A stretch of 64,000 bases of DNA from Chimonanthus salicifolius (taxonomy: Eukaryota > Streptophyta > Magnoliopsida > Laurales > Calycanthaceae), in contig CM023538.1 in assembly GCA_013350335.1 (NCBI GenBank), forward strand, positions 47,300,201 to 47,364,200, written 5' to 3'. Shown here one piece after another: positions 1 through 12,100 of this stretch. Position 1 is the first letter of the stretch. Every line of letters begins with the position of its first letter. Below the pieces are notes generated by a model. That model searched no databases. It was not told the DNA's origin and saw nothing but the letters and a program-made list of their open reading frames with translations. Made by a program: the position numbers and the translations under genes.

Positions 1-97
1 AGAGGGTAGAGGCCAAATTAGCATGTCAGATTCATAGAAAATCATCAGGAGAATCAATGATTCACAATGGACTGTTGCTGACAAGAGTACAACTCAC

Positions 98-163
98 CAA
101 GCAATTCAAAGCAGTGTCAACAAGAAGGAAGACAGCATTTACTGAATGCATACTAACCAATAG
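98..163 (-). CDS. Exon 5 of the membrane protein
   Basis: 22 codons, [20 protein letters not shown] then CL, between acceptor ATGGCAG and donor GTGAGT. It matches the family's NMHTINAVFLLGDTALN block. The next family block (FPWFRIAYF...) is not in bases 1-97 and must lie outside the window. Confidence 0.85.
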
Positions 164-3100
164 CTGCCATACAAAGTAACAGATGTTTGAGAATAAGAAG
201 CAATGCACATCCATTTTTTCTTTTATTTTTTCCTCATTTTCATGGGAAGTTAAGTAATATAGACTGCTAAGAGCAATAAGAATTAACCGCCTTCTGCCAT
301 AAATAAGAAAACTTAAAATGGCTTGAGAGCTACCATTCAACTATTCAAACCCTTAAATAGCTCGAGTCCAAAGTAATATTACTATTCAATTAATTTTTTT
401 TGAAACTTGTAATGTGATGAATAATGAGTTAGCTGGTAATATGATGCTGGCTATATGTGATATCTAGTTGAAATCTAAAATGTGGACCCCACCCTTCATG
501 ATATTGTTGATACTAACCCAAGCCCAGAATCACTGGGTAGCATTAGCAGGTTAAATGAGGAAGACTTGTCGTCAGTTGAGTTGGGTTGACCACCAACAAT
601 AGCAAGTACACATCCAACTCAAACCCGACCTGTTTATTGACAAGGCTAAAAATACCAACCTGAAACTGATAAGTTACAGATGGGCTTCTGGTGTACATAA
701 ACTTACATGGCTAGCCATTTGATCCAACCTGAAAGTTAGGCGTGGATCCATTCTTGAACCCAATCAGTAATCAGATCTAGTTCCAGATTTGGGACTTCGA
801 TACAACTAACATATGTGGTGGGTTTGGATAGCATGATATCCATATCCAATTACCCAAGTAGAATACTTTTCTCTAATTTTTAAAGTTGTGATATTAATAG
901 TTGACATAAATTATATCTAATATATGTAATTACATGAAACTGCAATAGTATATAATCTAAGTTGTTATCTCTCTTTTGACTCCTTTTTATCCTAAATACA
1001 TATTAAAATTATAAAAACAAATAAAATATCAAAGTTCATCTAGTATTTGAATATGGATTTGGATGATCTGGATCCCAGTTGGATTTGGACATGGACCTTA
1101 GTTCAATATTGTGTCAGAATCAGATTTTGGTTCAGATATGAGTTTTGCTAATTGATTTGGATTTGAATCCACCAAGGGTCCCACTTGAACCACCCTGGTA
1201 GCCAACAATCAATGACAGCTATAACTAATAGGTTTATCTGAAAGTAGAGAGTAAGAAATAAAATGATCTATTACTACATTGTGCTAACTTTTGGTACTTC
1301 AGGTACAAATGTAGAACCTAACAGAGGATCTGATTTAGATATAATCAATAGGATGGAAGCGAAGTAGGCTACAAATGTAAGAAAACCAGTGGGTGGTTGT
1401 GTAATAGAAGAGTACATCACTGACTAAAGGAGAGATTCTATAAAATAACAGTATTACCTATCATGCTGTATTCACACAGGTTCTAGGTAATGAGAACACG
1501 TGGATAAAGTAATGGTGATAAAGATGTATATGCTAAGTGGATATGTGTAATGACATTCAGAGATATAATCAGAAATTTTTGCATTAGATGAAAGCCCCAA
1601 TGGATGAGAATATAAGAAACAGCGTTTGTGCGAAGGGTTGAAAGGTTACAGATGACAGTTCTAGAGGAAGGGGGAGGCTTTTTTATACTTGGATTGGGAG
1701 AGGAAGGACGGACATGGTAGATTGGGGAATCACTTGGAGTATGATCATTGATAGGGTAGAGTGGAAATTCAAACTTGCAAAAGATGAAACCATATAAATG
1801 CAAAAATGGCCATCATGATGATGGTGAGACTAATGCGAAACATACAGAGACAGTAGGGACTTATTTATTCTTTTGGCAAGTTTTCTGTGACTCGTTGCTG
1901 ACACTCCATCAGAATGGTATTGGGGCAAATCCGGTCTTAGGGACAGCATGATCTATGATGCAGCCATTGTCATTTATTCAACAATACCAATACACACTAC
2001 AGCTTTCTGACTACTACCTTCCATGCTTCAGAAAATAAGTGTTCATTCGGATAAAGGTAAACTTACAAAACTCAGTGCATAATCTTTTGATGTAAGAAAG
2101 GGAAAAATGATAAGCCAGAAGACAGCGTCAGTGAACACCACAGCACCTGCACCAGTCTGTTTACAAAACTCGACATTTTCATGATTTCAGTTCCTTGCAT
2201 GTGAAATAATATGAAGATACAGAAAAATGAGATAGAGGCACAATATATGATGTCGATCAAAAGAATCTGGTTCTTTTTTGACACTAACTTCTTACAGTTG
2301 TGTCCACCAGAGTTCAAGCAACAGTCCACCTCTCTCCTAAAAAAAGAGACAACACTCCACATTCTGCAGGAGTAAAACTCAATAATTGCATTGCTGAGGT
2401 TTTCTGATGGGAAGTTTACAGTTTGTCCCTTTCCTTGTGGGACTTCGAAATGAATGATCTAGATCACAAATGTGTTCTTCAAGACACCTAAAAAATGCCA
2501 TTTTAATGGGCCAGACACTGTATGGTCTTCGATTTCATCTACTACAGCATTTAGATCCTTACTGGCTCAGGAATCCACACCTCTAGTTTGTGACACGAAA
2601 AGCGTCCAACTTAGCTACATCTACTAACTTAGAGCACAGAGAATGAATGTTGAGCATTTAAGACTTTACAAATTCTAGCATATATAATTTAACACACAGC
2701 AGAAATCAAGTTTGTGCGGCCAAACATAACAATATACTTAACTCCTCAGAGATACTATCATATTAAGAAAATTTGAAAGTATATGAAGATAGTAAAGTTT
2801 CCTTTATTAAGTAAAATAAAATGTTTCGATCGATATTTCATTTTTCCTTGTCTTACTCTTGTAACAACTTCTATGAGGAAACCTGCAGTATTCAGCCTGT
2901 AAAGCTGTACAATCTGCTCAGGGCTTCAGTTTGTACAAATGGGGCTATTGTTTCACATCGCCAAAAAATTGATAATGAACCCTGCCATGGATTGCCTGTG
3001 ACATAATATATCCCAGGACGGAAGAATGCCTAACCTTTTTTCTTGGTGTCCCAAATAGGCACATGGGGAAAAATATCCAGAGATGCATGGAAGAAAGGCT

Positions 3101-6100
3101 TTCAAGTTTTTTTCTCTCTTCATTTTTGCTCAGCCATCCAAGATGTGTGCATCACATCAACAATTTGGATCAATACCCCATGTGTTTATTTGCAAATTTG
3201 TCCTGTTTTTTTTTCTTGTATACACCAAGATTTCAGACGCCCAATGATATTTCTTAATCATACTTACTCTGACATTATCTTGACTAAGTCGTGTGATCTT
3301 CAATCTTAGGATACAAATAACAGTATCAGTCTTTGTGCATTCATGTGGTATTTATGATCTGTAGTTCAAACTGTAGATCTAATAAATTGAAGATTAGACC
3401 GTGTCCCAAGGTGACCCCAGTGAGATAACTCAAGCCCTGCAAATGATTAGAAATGGACCAATTTTAGTCTACCAAAACAGCAAAAGATCCTAATATTTGA
3501 TGTTTCTTGGTTAGATGGTCCATACTGTTAGGATAGGTATCTCTTATGGCTTAATTACTCTTGTAAGAATGATTATTGAGTAAAATTGGATTTTACCTAT
3601 CAATCCATATCTTATTCAATTCATATATTCTATTTACATTGTTCATGTTTGATAGAAACACACAAAGTTTACAGCAATTCTATGCTTTGTGAAGATTTAG
3701 GATAGATTGGATAGTTCTCTCTTAGGTTTTAATTATCTCCCAAATAAGGAATGGTTTTCAGGTAAGATTAGAATATATCATCAACACACATCCAGATTCA
3801 TCCCACCATCATCATCATCATCATCATCATCTATCTGGGGTCGACATTTCGAGTTCTACTTCATTTGACCCTATCACAAACCATAGAGTCAGTTATTCCA
3901 GTATTTATCATGTCTTTCTGTATCTCTTCACTTCATGTTTTCAGTGGTCTACCTCTCCTCCCTGTGTCTATGATCTGTAGCCTCTCCATTCTACGAACTG
4001 GTGCTGTCACTGGTCTTCTATGTGCCATGTCACCTTATTTGAGTCTCTTGTTTTGTCATCTATAGGGACTATCTTTAAATTATTCCTAATGTAATTATTT
4101 CTAATTCTATCTTTAAGAGTTAATCCATTCATCTAGCGTAACATGCGCATCACGATTACCTTGGACATAAATACTACATATATGCTGTTAATAGAAATGG
4201 AGCTTACATAAATTCTACGCTTTGCTAGGACTTAAAAGATGGATTTCATACTTAGCTCTTGGGAGTTGATAAGCCCCAAAATAATGACATTGGCTGAGTT
4301 TGGATTGCAGCTTCCAGTATAACATACACCTTTTACAGCAATACTTTACATCTTAACACATCCATGGGAGAGCCCATCAAATCCATGATAGGATCACTGA
4401 AACTTCGGTCCCAAACCCCTTAGAAGAAATCACTCTCCACTTCACTTTGAATGCTAGAATCCAAGCATATATTGCAGTCAGAGTCATGAAAGTTTAGAGC
4501 TACCTGGTAAATAACTTGAAAGACACGGACCAAAACTCCAACAGCTTGATGAACAAAAAGTTTTTCGTTCCTGGAGGTGCCATGTATGCGCTGCCTTCTG
4601 CATCGAACCTTGCATGCTCCCTCTCGCCTCCAACTTTATTGACAAATTGGTAGCACCCATAAATGGAGAGCGAGGTACCAAGCTATAAATAGAAGATAGG
4701 TTTATAAGGAAAAAAGCATGATGTAATGTTCAGCAGTGTTCAAGTAGATATATAAGACAAGAATTAAATTATACAAAAAACAAGTGGACTCTGCTCCTTT
4801 TACCAAGTAAGCAGGAAAAACTTATATAAGTCAAAGGACGTACCCCAAAGTAAAAAGTCACCAATGCAAATGTCCCCCTGTAAAAACCCAAAAAACATCA
4901 TAAAATGAGTCAAATGCACTAGTCTGAATACATTGTATTGTTACATTTTTATTGCTAGGCAGAAATGACCAATCAAATAAAGAATTCCTCACGTCACACA
5001 GAACTGGATGGGTTTTCTTATAATTTTGGAATCAAGCCTAAACTAGAATCCTCTAGTAGGGGAAAAGAACAAATACTTAAACATCATATCCTTGTTAAAG
5101 AAGCAGTATTACTTACCTAAACCAATCGTGGTTTTAGGATCAATGGAAGTATCCTAAATCAGTGCCAATTTGAACAATGTGGTGAGATAAAAATGGTTAA
5201 TTTTTACCAGAAACAGCAATTGGTGCTACTAACCTTGAAGAGACCTGCTTCTCTAAAACTACAAGATCATCTTAAGAAAATGGGGTCTAATTGATGTCCA
5301 TGTGAAGTTCCTACAATTCATCATGGAACTATTTTGCTTTTAGATTTTTCTTCCTCATTGTACTACAAATACTGACATTCTAACAGTGATAATTTAAATT
5401 TTAAAGAGCCTTTTTACCCATTCCAATCTGGCATAAAGAAAGTTATTCTTCCCTTACCAACAAAATAATCAGCCTTTTCATGTGCAACAGGACTTCCAGC
5501 ATATGGAAATCTGAAAACATAAATGAGGTTTCTGACAGAACAAAGTAACTAACCATATATCCTCAGATCTGAGGATATGCTGGATAAGCCTGGCTTGAGA
5601 TAGTTTTGTAAGGTTCATGGCTTGGTTGTCTAGACCATTTAGTGTTGATATAATTGACTCCACTATGCATAAGTCATCATATAACCAACATCACCCCCTC
5701 CCCTTCTTCAAAAAATTAAAAGAAAAAAAAGAAGAAGATTGGATGGTCCAAACTTTTGGGGGTTTCTATAATTGCCTTCTGCATAAAATCATCATCAAAA
5801 AAAAAAAAAAAAAAGATAAAAAAAAATTCAAACAAGATATCCTTTGGATCCAAGGATCCAATATTTATTTTCTATTGAGCATGAAGCATTTCCTTCGTTC
5901 TTTTCCAACTCCTCATTTGCAAGTCATGAATTAAAATTTTAAGATTTTACCATTGGGGAGATTATTGGGATGTGATCCGTCCAATGTAGGGCTCATGAGA
6001 TGAATTTATGTAGGCTAGGTAAGATTAACACCTACTCAATCGCTAAGCGGAAGCTTAGTAAAAATCAGCATTGGTTAACGCAACCCACGAATATTAAATG

Positions 6101-9100
6101 GTAAACCCAACTCTTTAAGCAATGAAATTAATTGAATCAAATTGACTCAAAAACTACACGAGCGGGTTTTTAAAAAAAAAGACTCAATTAATTTTGATAT
6201 AAAACCCACTCACAACTTTCAAATCACATTAAAATTGGACTTTAATTTTCCATTTTAAATCAGCCCATAATACTGCACAAAATCTGGGTAAAATTCCTAA
6301 TAAAATTCAAATTAAAAAACCCAATTATATATAAAAAAATTGTTGTGAATCATTCACTTAAACAACTGTAAGAAACTTTACCCAGCGATCAAAAAAATCA
6401 ACCCAACCAAAGTTGGAAATTGAATTAACCCTTTCAATTGAAATAATTGCAAACAATTTATCCAATGGTTTCCACCATTTCAAAAACTGGTTACAGTTTA
6501 ATGGAAAAATCCGATTTCAGACAGATTTTAAAAATCAGATTTTGGACCTTAAATCAATTCAAAAAAGCACTGTTTAAGAAAACTCTAACCCACTTACGCC
6601 CAGACTCGACGTGGAACACGGGTTTTAAACGACAAGTCAATACGACTCCATTAATTAAACCATCAGCGGTCACGCTGAGTTCACGGGTTTAATCAACAAA
6701 GAACCTTGATTCAATTAACTCTAAATACTTAAGAGAGTTTGGAAATACTTGGTTCTTAGAGAGGGAATTTCAGTCTGTCCTCAAAACGCCTCAACTCGGT
6801 GAAGATCGACAAGCATTCGGCTTGGCTCGACTGCAACCTCAGTTGTCTTAAACTTCAATCAAATTTTCCCATGAAAAATTAAAAAAATATTTTATTTCAT
6901 AATCATCCCCCAAACTTGCATGTTACATAGCTTTATATAATAATATAAGAGTCCTAAAACTACTCTAAGAAGGAGCCCACCCTCCTATCTTCTAAATCAA
7001 GTATTACCAACTTTGGAAATTCAACAAAGCAACTACTAATTAAAACAAATCCTAATAAAACTAAGCTGGGATTCTCAAATCTTCCAATGTTGGGTCTTCA
7101 TCTTAATTGGGCTTCAAATTTTGGCCCATTTTAAAGAGGGTCACCTTGGACTTTGGGCTGCCCCAAATTGTTCATGCACCCACCAGGATCAAATAAAATT
7201 TTCATCTTTCGTATCGGAGCTCGAGCTTGGTAAATTGCTAACGTACCCACCCAGATCAAAATTAAAATTTTGATTACGTCCACATATGTCCGCATCTGGT
7301 CGTGATCTCTAAATCATTGGTCCCACTTGTGCATACTCAAGAACCATAGACAATATCATATACTCAGGTTGAGGACCAGATATTTGTTAAGATATATTAA
7401 AATATGTTATTTATATTATGATTAGATTATGTTTGATTGTAAATGATTGTGGGAGATTATCAATATCTCTCAATTAGGAAATTAGGATCATCATAAAGAA
7501 GCAAGATCTAACACCCCACCCCAAAAAACAAAAAAAAAAAAATCATGAGTAGAATCAATAGTAATGAAGAGATTGTTAGAAAAGAGAAAATTGTATTGAA
7601 TATCTAAACTATTACATGTATATATAGCCTCTATCCGACCATAGGGCTATCATAATCAGACTCAAACACTTAACTAATTATAAATCAAATACACCTCTTA
7701 ATTAGAGGTAAACCCAAATTAGAATCCTAATTACATTATAATTAGGATAATCTAAATATATTTCAACACTCTCCCGCAAGCTGAAGCGTGGATAAACGCG
7801 AAGCTTGGAATGTGAAGAAACAGCAGGTGAACTGCAAACGTGGCACAACGACTGGCCACGACGATTTGTTGAAGTATCACACTGATTAGTTGCAAAACTT
7901 GTTGAAGTGGCAGTGTTGACTGGCTGCAAATATATGTTTATGTGACAGCGTTGATTGGCTGCAAATATGACAGGCAGCGAACAACAATGGTGGCCTGAAA
8001 TAGAGAAAGAGGCTCGGACGACGGCAGTGGCCGTAAGACAATTGTCCGGTAAACAATGACCGCAATATGCGATAAATGCAGGCCATGAATGACCTGAAAA
8101 ACAAAAGGCTGAAGCCATCACATCGATCAATCAGATCGTAAAGGCCAGCGAACAATAGCTGTAGCCATAAAGGTCAGCAAATAAAAGCTGAAGTCATAAA
8201 GGCCAGCAAATGAGGTTGTAACCATAAAAGGCCAGCAAATGAGGCTGTAACCATGAAAGGCCAGCAAATGAGGCTGTAGCCATAAAAGGCCAGCAAATGG
8301 AGTTGTAACCATGAAAGGCCAGCAAAGGTTGGAGACGAATCAGTCGTCCAGATAAAAGGAGTGGATGAATTTCACAACAAATGGACATATGTCCAAAACA
8401 TGGCATCTCATTTTCGAGAAATGACAAAACAAGGCGTGAAGGGCAATTTGTGTCCCTTTATTCAGCTAAACAGACCGTTGGAGAAACGGCATAATGAGGT
8501 GTGCTCGAATGGCAAGACCCAAATTGGTGATTCGACGGGTCACCCAAAACAGTACTCCAATGTGAGTACTAACAAATGTGGTCGAAAAAACAGCAGCAGC
8601 AAAAAGGCGGTGTGATAACTGCAAAGAGGAGGCTGAGCAATGGCCATCACAGATCTCATATGTTCTCTCTCCCTTTCTTCTTGGTATAGATCTCCCTGAC
8701 TGGAACGAGAAGAAATACTGGAATACAAGTTTGAATTGGTGGAGAAAGATGCAGATCTGGGTTCCACTTGCGCACCTAGAATATTAGTTCTTCTTGTGCA
8801 CAGCGGGGCAAACGTTGTTCCAATGCAGGTGATGATTGCAAAATAGACGGTTGGAAGCCGATGAAGCATCATGGGCTGGAGATCAACGTTTCAACTGCTT
8901 CTTCTTCTTCTTCCTTGGACTGACGCCGCGTCTTCTTCCTTGGAAGCACCGTCAGCCGCTTCTTTTTTGGATGCACCGCGATTTCTGCGGCGATCCGGCT
9001 TTTTCGCCGTTATTGCCGCATATTTCCAAGACGCACCGCGATTTCAGCGGTGATCTGGCGCTGCTCAGTTCCGGCCCAAGGGTTTAGCCTCCGGCCGAAT

Positions 9101-12100
9101 GGGTTTCAGATCTCAGATCTGGTTGCAGCGATGAAACGCTGCCTTCAGTAGCCACAGATTTCAGATCTGATCTCTGGATCTGGTCGAGTCCGGCGTGGCT
9201 GCTGATACAGTGGAAACCAATCCCGGAATCATAGAGGCGGAACCTGCGTCAACAGCGTGAGCAGCGCTGTAGCAGTGATTGAAGTCTCAGGCAGGTACAG
9301 ACATGAACAGGCCGGCAGTGAGGAATTGGTGCAGAAGAGATGCAGACTGGCAGTTGCAAGTCCGGTGATGTACGTACGAAGTCGGGTAGTCGCTGGATCG
9401 GGATTTGGTGAAGACGGAACGAAGACAGAACACTGCTGGGTGATTCAAAACTTCTAGATCTATTCTCTCACCCCTTTCCCAAATCGGGTGCAGATTTGAG
9501 GGGCGAGACTGCAAGGATGTGATCTAGTTGCTGGGAACGGAAACAGGGCCTGCTGTGGTTGGGTTACAATGGTCTTTCTCTGCCAACTACAACAATGGTA
9601 GCACCTCAGGCGTTGCAGACGGAAACAATGATGGTTGGGGGTGTCGGTGGTGGTTGCTTGATGCAAACCGATTATGCAAACTAGGACCGAGATCTGAAAT
9701 CGGTGGATCCCTCACATAGGTAGATCCAGATCGACTAAAGCAGCAGGAAGTGCAGACGAAGAACAGTGCCAATGGACGTTGCAATGGTGGAGAAGATCAG
9801 ATCAGAAAACGTTGATTGGTGTAGTGAGAACAGAGAAGATCAGATGAAAAAACATGTGGAAGCAGATGCATAGAGTCCTCTCCCTCTGCCGACGAGATTC
9901 CTCGGGCAGAGGGAGAGAAGAGAAACCCACGGGAAATTGACTCTCAGATCATAATCCTCGGGTAGTCGCTGGATCAGGATCTGGTGAAGACGGAACGAAG
10001 ACAGAACACTGCTGGGTGATTCAAAACTTCTAGATCTATTCTCTCACCCCTTTCCCAAATCGGGTGCAGATTTGAGGGGCGAGACTGCAAGGATGTGATC
10101 TAGTTGCTGGGAACGGAAACAGGGCCTGCTGTGGTCGGGTTACAATGGTCTTTCTCTGCCAACTACAACAATGGTAGCACCTCAGGCGTTGCAGACGGAA
10201 ACAATGATGGTTGGGGGTGTCAGTGGTGGTTGCTTGATGCAAACCGATTATGCAAACTAGGACCGAGATCTGAAATCGGTGGATCCCTCACATAGGTAGA
10301 TCCAGATCGACTAAAGCAGCAGGAAGTGCAGACGAAGAACAGTGCCAATGGACGTTGCAGTGGTGGAGAAGATCAGATCAGAAAACGTTGATTGGTGTAG
10401 TGAGAACAGAGAAGATCAGATGAAAAAACATGTGGAAGCAGGTGCATAGAGTCCTCTCCCTCTGCCGATGAGATTCCTCGGGCAGAGGGAGAGAAGAGAA
10501 ACCCACGGGAAATTGACTCTCAGATCATAATCCTCGAGTAGTCGCTGGATCGGGATTTGGTGAAGACGGAACGAAGACAGAACACTGCTGGGTGATTCAA
10601 AACTTCTAGATCTATTCTCTCACCCCTTTCCCAAATCGGGTGCAGATTTGAGGGGCGAGACTGCAAGGATGTGATCTAGTTCCTGGGAACGGAAACAGGG
10701 CCTGCTGTGGTCGGGTTACAATGGTCTTTCTCTGCCAACTACAACAATGGTAGCACCTCAGGCGTTGCAGATGGAAACGATGATGGTTGGGGGTGTCGGT
10801 GGTGGTTGCTTGATGCAAACCGATTATGCAAACTAGGACCGAGATCTGAAATCGGTGGATCCCTCACATAGGTAGATCCAGATCGACTAAAGCAGCAGGA
10901 AGTGCAGACGAAGAACAGTGCCAATGGACGTTGCAGTGGTGGAGAAGATCAGATCAGAAAACGTTGATTGGTGTAGTGAGAACAGAGAAGATCAGATGAA
11001 AAAACATGTGGAAGCAGGTGCATAGAGTCCTTTCCCTCTGCCGACGAGATTCCTCGGGCAGAGGGAGAGAAGAGAAACCCACGGGAAATTGACTCTCAGA
11101 TCATAATCCTCGGGTAGTCGCTGGATCGGGATTTGGTGAAGACGGAACGAAGACAGAACACTGCTGGGTGATTCAAAACTTCTAGATCTATTCTCTCACC
11201 CCTTTCCCAAATCGGGTGCAGATTTGAGGGGCGAGACTGCAAGGATGTGATCTAGTTGCTGGGAACGGAAACAGGGCCTGCTGTGGTCGGGTTACAATGG
11301 TCTTTCTCTGCCAACTACAACAATGGTAGCACCTCAGGCGTTGCAGACGGAAACAATGATGGTTGGGGGTGTCGGTGGTGGTTGCTTGATGCAAACCGAT
11401 TATGCAAACTAGGACCGAGATCTGAAATCGGTGGATCCCTCACATAGGTAGATCCAGATCGACTAAAGCAGCAGGAAGTGCAGACGAAGAACAGTGCCAA
11501 TGGACGTTGCAGTGGTGGAGAAGATCAGATCAGAAAACGTTGATTGGTGTAGTGAGAACAGAGAAGATCAGATGAAAAAACATGTGGAAGCAGGTGCATA
11601 GAGTCCTCTCCCTCTGCCGACGAGATTCCTCGGGCAGAGGGAGAGAAGAGAAACCCACGGGAAATTGACTCTCAGATCATAATCCTCGGGTAGTCGCTGG
11701 ATCGGGATTTGGTGAAGACGGAACGAAGACAGAACACTGCTGGGTGATTCAAAACTTCTAGATCTATTCTCTCACCCCTTTCCCAAATCGGGTGCAGATT
11801 TGAGGGGCGAGACTGCAAGGATGTGATCTAGTTGCTGGGAACGGAAACAGGGCCTGCTGTGGTCGGGTTACAATGGTCTTTCTCTGCCAACTACAACAAT
11901 GGTAGCACCTCAGGCGTTGCAGACGGAAACAATAATGGTTGGGGGTGTCGGTGGTGGTTGCTTGATGCAAACCGATTATGCAAACTAGGACCGAGATCTG
12001 AAATCGGTGGATCCCTCACATAGGTAGATCCAGATCGACTAAAGCAGCAGGAAGTGCAGACGAAGAACAGTGCCAATGGACGTTGCAGTGGTGGAGAAGA

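Larger units (their letters stand above)
164..4503 (-). other. Introns 3 and 4 of the membrane protein gene
   Basis: Apart from exon 4 (2067-2156) this stretch is intron. The part at about 580-1200 is rich in short words such as GGATTTGGA and GGGTTGG and looks like an old repeat insertion, but I found no terminal repeats. A (ATC)8 microsatellite lies at 3808-3831. No other coding segment was recognised. Confidence 0.6.
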